Assembly (NCBI GenBank): GCA_003427395.1
Contig: BFEA01000021.1
Location: 3,104,687 to 3,128,881 of the forward strand
Reading direction: 5' to 3'
Source: Chara braunii
Lineage: Eukaryota; Streptophyta; Charophyceae; Charales; Characeae
DNA length: 24,195 nucleotides
Shown here piece after piece: positions 7,662 through 15,783 of the stretch. The notes under the pieces are model-generated. The model was given only the letters and a program-made list of their open reading frames with translations, did no database searches and was not told the origin of the DNA. How positions within the stretch are numbered: position 1 is the stretch's first letter; each line of letters opens with the position of its first letter. The translations under genes and the position numbers were made by a program.

Positions 7662-8911
7662 AGCGACAAGAAGCATTACTGTGATATTACCGATCCACCC
7701 AAGTCCTTACTAACATCAGCTAAAGAAGTGAGATTGTTACGCTTGGGGGCGGAGGCAAGCTCTCTGGAACCCCCTGGGCGTTTTGAAGCAGAAACAGACG
7801 GACTAGGGATAAAGATTGCAACTAAAGAAGTGTCGTGGCAGGATGTTTGTGATGGGATTACCCCGGAAGAACACGTGGCCATCCGGGAAGAAGATGCTCA
7901 GATGAAGGTCACGGTGTTCTCCTGGCGATCGGACCATTCATTCATCTCGGCGCCTCCACCCGACTTGACAAAACAGGCAAATATGAAACAGATCGACGTT
8001 CGGATCAGGGACCAACCTTTCGAACTGCACGTTCCACAGTATGTACCAGATGAAATCCACCGGGTAATTGCGAATATTCGAACGGAATATCAAGGAGCGA
8101 TTAGTGTGTCAGACACTTACATTGGGTTGTCGTTAGTAATCCAACATGAAATTCAGACAGGAAATCACTCCCCGATTCATTGCAAACCTTATCGATATTC
8201 CTTGATTGAACGCAAAAAAGGCTCTCGAACGAATTCGGGAATTCGAAGCCAGCGGTTGGATTGAACCCGCTACCGGACCTTGGTCTTTTCCCGTAGTATT
8301 AGTACTGAAGAAAAACGGAGCAATTCGCATTTGCATTGATTATCGCAAGCTGAATGAACTCACGATCAAAGATGTGTATCCCCTCCCCCGGATTGATNCT
8401 CCCCCGGATTGATGATTTGTTGGATGCGATTGGGTGTGCTAATTATTTCAGCAAGTTTGACATTCGGCATGGTTTCCATCATATTCTAGTAAGAGATGAA
8501 GATCGGCCGAAAACGGCATTTGTGTTGTTTGAGGGCACGTGGCAGTGGGTTCGGTGTCCGATGGGGATTTGCAATGCGCCTGCCACGTTTCAGCGAGCGA
8601 TGAACATGACGTTCCAGAACTTCGTCAACAAGACACGGCTAACGCAGGGAATGATTAACTTTTGCGTGATCGTGTACATGGACGACATCCTGGTCTATTC
8701 GGAGATCTATCACGGACACGCGCAACACATCGAATGGACATCGAGTGCATTAAGAGACGCTGGGTTCAAGATTGCGCTTGTTAAGAGCGAATTTTTCCTC
8801 TCGGAAATTTCGTTCTTAAGCTATATCGTGACACGTGGAGGATTGCGGCCAGACTCGAGAAAAGTCGCGGCGGTGAAGGAAGCTCCGGTTCCCACGTCAC
8901 TGACGCAGGTT
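7662..8911 (+). pseudogene. pol: Reverse transcriptase domain, broken into three frames
   Basis: Continues in the Gag-protease frame to about 8213. It then shifts at an A6 run (8215-8220), then again at 8383-8413 where 15 bp are repeated around an N. RT motifs in order: [17 protein letters not shown] and [51 protein letters not shown]; and the catalytic YMDD at 8675-8686 followed by ILVYSE. It copies the element RNA into DNA. The first shift fits one extra A; the second is probably not biological. The frame ends in TGA at 8912. Confidence 0.85.
8383..8413. other. Probable assembly scar: 15-bp repeat around an N
   Basis: CTCCCCCGGATTGAT occurs on both sides of the N at 8398. The repeat plus N adds 16 bases and throws the RT frame by one exactly in its conserved YPLPRID motif. 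This is the pattern left when two overlapping contig ends are joined without merging. Confidence 0.8.
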
Positions 8912-9481
8912 TGAGCCTTCTTAGGATTGGCGTCGTATTACCGGCGTTTCATCAAGGGCTTTGCCGCGATTGCACGACCACTAACGAATCTGTTACGAAA
9001 GGACCAGCCTCTCAGCTGGGACGCGGAGTGCCAACAGGCTTTTGCAACCCTCAAGGACGCTCTGGCAACGACCCCTATTTTTATTCGACCGGACCCTTCG
9101 AAGCAGTTCATTCTCATCACGGACTGGCAACCCGAAGCTATCTCCGCTATTTTAGCACAGAAGGGGAACGATGGTCGCGAACACGTCATCGAGTACGGAC
9201 AGAAGTTTCGCCTCGTGACAGATCACGAACCTCTGCTGGCATTAAAGAAGCTCACCAACTACACAGGCATGATTGGTCGTTGGGCGGTGCGATTGCAAGA
9301 ATACGACTTCGATATCGTCCATCGAACGACAGAGCGACACGGCAACGCGGACGGACTGACACGTCTGCATCGACCTGCCAAGGTACCAAAGGGCGAGGAA
9401 ATTACACCGTGGAAAGAGCCGGACCTGACCGACGAGCCGAAATACGGACAAGTGGCGGTTCTTCCACGTGGCAAGAAGTGA
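8912..9481 (+). pseudogene. pol: RT connection and RNase H, with internal deletion
   Basis: An in-frame TGA at 8912-8914 is followed by FLGLASYYRRFIKGFA, the connection motif of Ty3-type RT. RNase H begins at FILITDWQPEAISAILAQKG (catalytic Asp in TDW). At about 9200 EYGQ is joined directly to KFRLVTDHEPLLAL. The usual stretch between them, about 35 residues and including a catalytic Glu, is absent, while the downstream part (H-RN-type ADGLTRL) is kept. RNase H should be inactive. The frame ends in TGA at 9479-9481. Confidence 0.8.
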
Positions 9482-9491
9482 AGCGGTGGCG

Positions 9492-10586
9492 ATGGGTGAT
9501 GGAGGTAACCCCACTACCCCTCTTTCCCCCCCTTCCTCTTCGTCTCTTCTCTCCCTGCCTGACAAATTTTGCTATTTTTGCGAGGCTATCTCCCGCGTAT
9601 ACGAGGTCTCCATGCGGCCTAATGGAGAAGGGTATGCGGATTGGATAGATTGCCGACAGTGTGTTGCACGAGCCCATGGCTCGTGCATCCAATACAAAAA
9701 CGATAGTAAACCATGGTTGTGCCCCTTGTGCCGGACAAACAAGATTCCGACTGAGGCCCGCTTTTTGGATGCCACGTCGGAAGGATTGGAAAAGACCCGA
9801 AAGTTTAGGAGGGCCGAAGTATGGACGGATATTGCCTTAATTGCCACCCAAGTAGGTAACCCCCTCCAGGATTTCGCCAAAGAAGATCGGAGGAGGGCCA
9901 ACGAAAGGGCTCAGAATTATCGATGGATAGAAGGTAGATTGGAAAAACGAAAAACGAACGGCAGTGGGATTTGGATGGTAGTGCTGCATCCGTTCATGCG
10001 GTATGATTGGGTTAAGACAGCTCACGAGGAAATTGCAGCCCATTTTGCCGTACGGATCACGGACTCCGCTATCGACAAAAACGAGTGGTATTGGTCCAAT
10101 ATCCGCGACGATGTGAAATACATTGTCGCCAACTGTCAGGTCTGCACCGCTGACAAGGCGTCGATCCAACCGCCCAGATCGATAGTGCCCACGGTTGTTG
10201 AACGACCATTTCAAAGAGTGAGCATGGACACTACCGACATAGTGGTGCCCCCTGGCCCTAATAGTTGCGAGTATTCAGTCTTATTGGTATTTGTCGACCA
10301 TTTCTCGAAATGGATCGAAGCGTATCCATGTCGCACGCGGCAAGCCACGGAAATCGCGCGATATGTCAACGGTTTCCTCGGAATGCATCAAGATACGGAA
10401 GAGATCCTGGCCGATAACGGAGCGGAATTCAGGGGAGAAGTGTTAAAGAACCTGGTCATGCATGGCGTCGCCATACGGAACACCGCACCCCACATGTCGC
10501 AATCCAACGGGCTGGTCGAAAACGCCAACCGAGTGATAAAGACTGCATTACGACGAAACATTGCGGCCCGGGATCCGAGGCCCTGA
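9492..10586 (+). CDS. pol: PHD-like zinc finger fused to integrase zinc-binding and catalytic domains
   Basis: The first ATG in this frame is 9492, 11 bases after the RNase H stop and in a different frame. Residues 27-80 (9570-9731) form a PHD-like C4HC3 finger: C27-x2-C30, C54-x2-C57, H62-x2-C65, C77-x2-C80, with Trp at 51 and 75 where PHD fingers keep aromatics. The integrase zinc-binding domain uses H178, H184, C215 and C218. The catalytic core has D246, D308 and E343 (34 residues between the last two, one fewer than usual) with FVDHFSKWIEAYP and SNGLVENANRVIK. Integrase inserts the DNA copy; the PHD finger could read histone tails and guide target choice (inference). The frame stops at TGA 10584 within the integrase. 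Confidence 0.85.
   Translation: MGDGGNPTTPLSPPSSSSLLSLPDKFCYFCEAISRVYEVSMRPNGEGYADWIDCRQCVARAHGSCIQYKNDSKPWLCPLCRTNKIPTEARFLDATSEGLEKTRKFRRAEVWTDIALIATQVGNPLQDFAKEDRRRANERAQNYRWIEGRLEKRKTNGSGIWMVVLHPFMRYDWVKTAHEEIAAHFAVRITDSAIDKNEWYWSNIRDDVKYIVANCQVCTADKASIQPPRSIVPTVVERPFQRVSMDTTDIVVPPGPNSCEYSVLLVFVDHFSKWIEAYPCRTRQATEIARYVNGFLGMHQDTEEILADNGAEFRGEVLKNLVMHGVAIRNTAPHMSQSNGLVENANRVIKTALRRNIAARDPRP
9570..9731 (+). other. PHD-like finger segment (C4HC3)
   Basis: Spacing C-x2-C-x23-C-x2-C-x4-H-x2-C-x11-C-x2-C. The cross-brace order Cys4-His-Cys3 and the WIDC and WLCPLC contexts fit PHD. A RING finger would normally be C3HC4. Loop lengths sit just outside the usual PHD range, so the call is PHD-like. 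It lies before the integrase HHCC and is distinct from it. Confidence 0.7.
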
Positions 10587-11219
10587 CCCGATATCGTCGA
10601 TCATATCCTGGCGGTCCATCGCGGAACTCCCCACGAATCAACAGGGCTAAGCCCCTTCCAATTAAGGACCAATAGCGTCGCTTGCGTTTCAATACCAAGC
10701 CTCCCCGACGAGTCTACCTTGAACCGACGGCCCACCAGGGCCACGGCTAGGGACAAGGCCAAACGACACCTAGAGCTAATGGAACGGTCACTGCCCAGGC
10801 TAGCCCCAAAACGACAGAAAAAGACCGAACTGGCCCAAGGCCAACAGGTCCGGAGCTACGAAGCCCGAAATGGGAATGCGGGTCCGCGGACCCAGTACAA
10901 ATTAGGGGACGTGGTGCAGGTAAGGAAATGTGCTCGCCAGGGTAAGCTAACGCCACGATTCTTCGGGCGATATCGCATGACCGAGCTCGGCCCCAACGGC
11001 GTGAACACCGTGCGTCTCGCCCCGGAAGTCTCTGGCAGTCGATCGGCTCGTCCGATCACACGCCACGTGTCCTATCTCCGCCCCCTCCCCTCTGCTCCGA
11101 CTCCTTCTCCCTCTTTTTCTCTCTCTGAGGAAGCCGAGGACGACGGCTCTGCCTCTCTGGCATCTCCCTCTTCCTCTTGCTCCCTCTCTGCCTCCCCGTC
11201 ACCATCGCCATCGCCATGA
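10587..11219 (+). pseudogene. pol: Integrase C-terminal part with Ser/Pro tail
   Basis: Same frame as the integrase core, after the TGA at 10584-10586, which in context is most easily a mutated TGG or CGA. It reads through HRGTPHESTGLSPFQL, the end of the Ty3 integrase core. It then has YKLGDVVQVRK and KLTPRFFGRYRM (10944-10976), a GPY/F-like module with GRY in place of GPY. No chromodomain follows. The last 40 residues are Ser/Pro-rich with a short acidic patch. The stop TGA at 11217-11219 overlaps the ATG of the next ORF. Confidence 0.8.
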
Positions 11220-11695
11220 GTTTTCTGGAGGAGAGAGCCCTCAGCGAAGCAGCGCTTGCGCCCCGTGATCGACTAACAATCCGGCAGGTCTATCATCCCT
11301 ACCTCAGTCCAGACCTTCGGCGACTTGTGCACTTCTTCTGCACGGAAGGTGTATACGCCGCGGCGGTGTTCAGAATAGGAGGTCGGCCCAACGCAATGGT
11401 ACTGGCCGAGGCAGTAGCGGTTCATCAGCGAGCGGTACCAGGTGTCAGCCGCATATCAGTCGTCATCAACTTCAGTGGCGATCTTTCCACACTCCTCCCT
11501 TTACGACATTCGGTGGTGAGGACATCGCTGCGTGCGTGGGCAAACGACCTGGTCGCCGAGTGGACCCAGCTTCTGGCTCGCCCCGGGGACACGGTCACGA
11601 CGACACGAGCAATCGAATACGACGGCCTTCGGATGTACCAACGTGATCCGTCGGCGATCCTCCCTGTTGTTGTTCCTTTCCCTCGCCCCCAATGA
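11216..11695 (+). CDS. ORF3, unknown protein with Alba-like predicted topology (159 aa)
   Basis: ATG at 11216 overlaps the pol TGA as ATGA. The 159 residues have no membrane segment or signal peptide. By eye the order is strand (AAAVFRIGG), helix (PNAMVLAEAVAVHQRA), strand (VSRISVVINF), long helix (VRTSLRAWANDLVAEWTQLL), strand (TVTTTRAIEY), strand (LPVVVPF). FRIGGRP followed by a helix and GV-x2-I recalls the start of Alba nucleic-acid-binding proteins, but their GRGRA-like motif is missing. Alba is a hypothesis only. The ORF ends in another ATGA, at 11692. Confidence 0.7.
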   Translation: MSFLEERALSEAALAPRDRLTIRQVYHPYLSPDLRRLVHFFCTEGVYAAAVFRIGGRPNAMVLAEAVAVHQRAVPGVSRISVVINFSGDLSTLLPLRHSVVRTSLRAWANDLVAEWTQLLARPGDTVTTTRAIEYDGLRMYQRDPSAILPVVVPFPRPQ

Positions 11696-12702
11696 GTCTT
11701 TTTTCGATCTCCATTTTTGATCTCCCCTCCACCTTCCCCACCTTCTGGCAGTCCGATATCCATCCTCGCCTTTCCTACTGCCTAACGACCCTTGTTGTCC
11801 CCGACATTCGTCTCCCATATTGGAACCTGTGGCGCGAAGACTTCGTCGAGCTTTCGCTGTGCTTGGTTGAGGTACGGCTGACGTGGACCGGGGACGAAGC
11901 GCACCCGCCTTGCGTAGAGCCACTGTAGTTACTGTTTATCCAGGCCTGGCGCACCAACGTGGAGGGAGAACTCCTCGTGTTCTTATTCGGGACAGTACGG
12001 CCCGGTCATCAGGAACTAATCACGCAAGAGCTCACGATCCCGGTAGCGCAGCTGGCGGACGATCTCCCTCTTGACGTCATCTCGCAAGACGACGAGCATC
12101 CAGTTCCCCATGTTCTTTCTCGCACCTTGACACCTCATCTTCAGTGGTCGGCTTGCGTAGAAGGAGTCGCGGAACAAATCCCGCCGTCGCATCGACAACA
12201 TTTGGATCCCCGGGCGATTCGCGACCCTGCCTTCTTCAGGCAGCCTACGGCGGAACAGTTTGCTGCCTTTCGGGAAGAAGAGGAGGAGGAGGAGAGTACC
12301 GAGAGCGACAAAAACGGAGGCGGGCTGGAAGAAAGCGGAGGTAGCGAAGAAGTATCCGGAGAAAACGAAAACCCCGAAGAAGGAAGTTATAGCGAGCACA
12401 GTGAGGGGGAACAAAGCGAAGAAAAAGAAGAGGACGAGGAGGAAGATGAAGGGCACGAAGAAGAATCTGCCGGATCAGAGTGGGAAGCCGTGCCGGAAGA
12501 AGCGCTGCGCACAGGTACAGAAGCAGAGGACCCCGAGGCAGCCCGTAAAAGAGAGGAGATCGCGGCCAGGAAGACGGAGTTAGAACTCGCAGGCGCGGCG
12601 AGTCTGCAGATCTGCGACGACCCGAACCGAGATCCGGAGCCGCCCCAACCTGAAGATGGCAACATCGAGGCCACGACTCCGGCCCCATCGGCACGGCGAT
12701 GA
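11692..12702 (+). CDS. ORF4, unknown protein with long acidic tail, one internal stop (about 336 codons)
   Basis: ATG at 11692 overlaps the ORF3 stop. The N-terminal 78 codons end at TAG 11926-11928; the frame is open again straight after (LLFIQAWRTNVEGELLVFLFG) and runs to TGA 12700-12702. A CAG-to-TAG change is the simplest reading. The first 190 residues look beta-rich and uncharged. Codons at 12274-12540 encode an acidic region dominated by Glu with Ser and Gly. Such tails occur in histone chaperones and other chromatin proteins, but no family is recognised. No membrane anchor, so not an envelope gene. Confidence 0.65.
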
Positions 12703-13124
12703 AGCCGATCCCCTTCCTCCCCAACCCGTCCCCCAGTTCGCAGACGTACCGATACGGGCGATCGGCCTTTGTCCCCGATCGCTCTCTCGCCGTCCCCTTG
12801 ACTACCTCACCCTTCGCCAACTCACCACCCCCGTCACGTTCCCCTCCAATCCGTTCCCCCGCAGTACCTACTTCTACGCCGCTCGCCTCGCTGTCGTATT
12901 GCATGATTGAGGTTTATTGCGTGATATCGGGGACCATCCCCGCATGCGACGCGATCGTTTCCCTGTGGCGCTCTTTCGAACCTTTACCACCCTCTACCCC
13001 GACTATCTCTCGTCCCTCCCTCGCACTGGCAATTGATTCCCCCGTCTCCATCGCATTGTCCGTTACCAAGAACTCCCGGAGACTGCAGCTGGGATGGAAA
13101 GGTTCCTGCCCCCGCTACCCCTAA
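12699..13124 (+). CDS. ORF5, Pro/Ser-rich unknown protein (141 aa)
   Basis: ATG at 12699 overlaps the ORF4 TGA as ATGA. The first 65 residues are low-complexity Pro/Ser/Arg. The rest (SYCMIEVYCVISGTIPACD and onward) is moderately hydrophobic with no clear membrane helix. No family recognised. It is the last ORF before the 3' LTR. Its reality rests mainly on the stop/start overlap and on its frame being open for its whole length. Confidence 0.5.
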   Translation: MKPIPFLPNPSPSSQTYRYGRSAFVPDRSLAVPLTTSPFANSPPPSRSPPIRSPAVPTSTPLASLSYCMIEVYCVISGTIPACDAIVSLWRSFEPLPPSTPTISRPSLALAIDSPVSIALSVTKNSRRLQLGWKGSCPRYP

Positions 13125-13431
13125 GCCCTCCGCCCCGCCATGCCGCCATGTACCAACTTCCTTTCCCCCTCCCGGTTAATTACTGATGCAGCAGGTAATG
13201 GACGCGTGTCGCGGCGACGACACGAGGAAGATCCCGTCCTTGAATTGTCAAGAGCCCAATCTGAGGAGATAGTAAAAGAGCCAAGTTGCCACGTTGGATG
13301 ACGTCCACACGCAATCAAATGGTAAGTGGCATAAAGAGAAGTGCTCCGCGTGTCGATCGATTAGAAAAATCGACACGTGTCAACAAGCAAGCAGGAGCTT
13401 GCTAATATTGGAACCCCCTGGGCGTCACATA
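13125..13431 (+). other. Untranslated 3' part of the LTR element
   Basis: No ORF. It contains a small inverted repeat (TCGATTAGAAAAATCGA, 13357-13373) and AGCAAGC/GCTTGCT pairing around 13386-13404. The purine run GAGGAGATAGTAAAAGAG at 13263-13280 is too far from the LTR to be a normal polypurine tract, and no purine run abuts the LTR. Confidence 0.5.
13419..13429 (+). repeat. Copy of the LTR 3' terminus just before the 3' LTR
   Basis: TGGGCGTCACA at 13419-13429 is identical to the last 11 bases of the 3' LTR (15773-15783). With the two bases TA and the mutated LTR start it forms a near-palindrome, where a normal element would have a polypurine tract. Confidence 0.7.
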
Positions 13432-15783
13432 TATGATGAACCACTTTCTGTAGCGCACGAGTTTCTGCGCGGTTGCAACAAGGGGTCCTAAGCTGGGAAG
13501 ATTGGGCCGCTTTCGGGAAATCGGGATCGGTGGAAAATTGCATCTGTACCCTTGCTTCTTTATCTTTTTCATCGCTTCTTCGGGGCTGGGTGTGTCCGGG
13601 TACGGCCGGTTGGGAGATTGGTCGGATGGATGTCTGGCGCGCCACCACGCGCGCGATTAATAAATGCTGACGACGTTTTTTTCGTTTCGGGTTCGATCTT
13701 TTTGGGCGAGGAAATCGCGCGGGAAATTGTTTTGTTCTTTTTGAATTTCCTTTTGAATCTTTTTCGAATTTTGTCGAGCCTCGATGGCTCTCGGAATTTT
13801 GGATTTTCTTTCTGGAATGTATGCTTTTTGCTTTTTCACACTAGATAGGAATTTAGGAATTTAGTAATTAGGACTTTTTTTGCCGCGCTGCACCTTTTGT
13901 CTACGCGCTTTCTCATGCGGCTGCAACGGTACTCTGATTAGTGGGCGCCCTTAATCGTGTGTGTAACTGCAATTTTGGGCGGGCGCCATTGTAACTGTAT
14001 CTCTCTTTTTACACTTCGTCTCTCTCGCTCTCCCTCTCTTTCTTTTGCTCTGAGTCGCGGCTTGCATGCTCGGATCGATGCGTGGAGAAGGGTTATNTCC
14101 CCCACGCCGCAGCCGATCATGCAGAACGCAGGCGCTCCCTCCCTAATCCAGTCTAAGTCCTGGTAATTCCATGTTCTTCGCGCATGCATGCACGCTATAA
14201 ATTTCGGTTGCGCGATTAGTCAGCTCTCTTGACCTGTTGTTGGAAGCTCGGGGTTGCGCGATCAGGAAGGGTCGGCACACGAGCGAAGTAAGAGGTGAGT
14301 AGAGTAGGAGTTGGGCGACCCGACGGGCTGGTGCCGAACGCGCGGGATTGACGTGGGCCACGACGGACTGTGGGCACGGGCGAATCCGACGGGTGCGGGA
14401 GGACTAAGCGGGGTGACAACTTCGTGGGTTGGTGCGTGACGACGGACTGTCCGCATCGGAGAGAGAGAGAGAGAGAAGGAGGGAGAGTTGAGGTCGATGG
14501 ACGTGGATTTGCTGTTTCTTTGTCTCTTCCCCCTCTTCATCTGTGTACATACATTTTGATTACGACTCCGGGCGGTTTGCCCGTTCTCATTTTCGTTTTC
14601 GGCTTTCGGGAATCGAGACTTGGGTTTTTTTTTGCTCACACTTGTCCTTGCCTTTGTCCATCTCGGTTGCGTGACATGTATGATTACTGAGTGTATGGAT
14701 GTATGGATGATATGCTTGCGCACCTATATCACTGTTGAGAATCCCGATCCTTATCTTTTGTTTGTGTCGAATCTTTGCTCACACCTGATGAAGCTGTAGA
14801 TGGAATAAGGATCTGGCACCGATGGCGATTTTGTCCTCGTTTTTGCTTATCTCGCGCTTGGGGGGGGGGGGGGTTGATATGGTCATATCTTGCACAATCC
14901 GAGGCAATTAAACGACATGAGGATTGACCCCACGAACGCCGCGCGAGAATACGTGTGAACGCGATCCGAGTCGCGCCCTTACACGCATTCTCGTGCGTCG
15001 ATCCGCTCACCCAAAAAGATTCACGGCGAAACCATCATCCCGTACAAGCACGGCACCACTAGGGTTGCCTGCCCTGCGCGTACTTGTGCGTGGTGACGAC
15101 ATCCCTACCGAGCTGACCCATCCACGATGATACCATGACGCGATCTTGGAGCTCAGACTCATCCTACGACCCGGACTATTTCACCCCTATGATAAACGAA
15201 CTCATAAAGACGCGATATCCCTGTCACACGGAGAATAGGCTATGTCCGCGGGAATTTCACTGCGCCACCTCTAGCGACCCTCGGTGCTCTGATTTCCCTT
15301 CTCCCGACCACACCTAGTACTTCACCCACCCGGGATTTGTTGTCATCACCACCAGTTTCCCTCCTTTCCGCCTTCTTCTCCCGTACCATCAACTCAGTGT
15401 CGTCCCGTGGCCGGCCATAGCCCCCTATTGGCCCGACACGTTTTGCGTGAATTGCCGACGTAGCGGCGAACAGAGAACTCCGAAATTTCGCAGGCCCAAC
15501 CCAGGCGCGCGGCAACCTGCACCACGTGGTGGCCCCCGCCGGCCTAACTTTTCAGGACCACCTCCACGACGGAGGGATTTCCCCGTAACCCGTCGACCAC
15601 CGTGTCCGGGCCCCTTTGGACCATGAGACCCTTGCGCACGCACCTCTCATTCGCCTAATTGCATTCATACCCTTAAGACTCCCCCACTTTCCCAAAAATT
15701 ATTGGCACACCCCTTTTCGCACTTCCAGGCCCACATCCCACTCCGATCAGGAAGTCGCGCTGGGAAAGAGGTTGGGCGTCACA
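13432..15783 (+). repeat. 3' LTR
   Basis: Aligns with 2853-5191 throughout. Its first bases are TATGATG where the 5' LTR has TGTGACG (two transitions). It keeps the intact 3' terminus CGTCACA at 15777-15783, followed by the target duplication GTAA. Differences from the 5' LTR are concentrated in the outer parts and are mostly transitions. It also carries an N at 14097, matching the N of the 5' LTR. Confidence 0.9.
14196..14201 (+). promoter_or_regulatory. TATA box of the 3' LTR
   Basis: Same CTATAAAT context as in the 5' LTR. It could drive transcription outward into the LINE remnant, antisense to LINE ORF2. Confidence 0.4.

Larger units (their letters stand above)
2853..15783 (+). mobile_element. 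Ty3/gypsy-type LTR retrotransposon with extra ORFs, inserted in the LINE
   Basis: A 12.9-kb element with two LTRs of about 2.35 kb, 7-bp terminal inverted repeats TGTGACG/CGTCACA (the first mutated in the 3' LTR), an initiator-Met-type primer-binding site, and Gag, protease, RT, RNase H and integrase in the order that defines Ty3/gypsy. Unusual additions are a PHD-like finger before the integrase and three ORFs after it, joined by ATGA overlaps. No chromodomain is visible after the integrase. Five in-frame stops, one homopolymer shift and an RNase H deletion mean this copy is not autonomous. Confidence 0.92.

Noticed and set aside
8911-9648. Plus-strand ORF of 245 codons overlapping RNase H
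   Set aside because: Out of frame with the RNase H motifs; composition only reflects the real frame.
9570-9731. RING finger
   Set aside because: The ligand order is C4HC3 with Trp before the third and seventh ligands, which fits PHD better than the C3HC4 of RING.
12245-12904. Minus-strand ORF of 219 codons
   Set aside because: It is the antisense shadow of the acidic Glu-rich part of ORF4; its Arg/Leu/Pro-rich translation has no independent features.
11216-13124. Envelope gene after pol, making the element an endogenous retrovirus
   Set aside because: None of ORF3-5 shows a signal peptide, transmembrane helix or glycoprotein-like layout; ORF4 is acidic and ORF5 is Pro/Ser-rich low complexity.
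13263-13280. Polypurine tract of the LTR element
   Set aside because: Purine-rich, but about 150 bases from the 3' LTR; a plus-strand primer should directly adjoin it.
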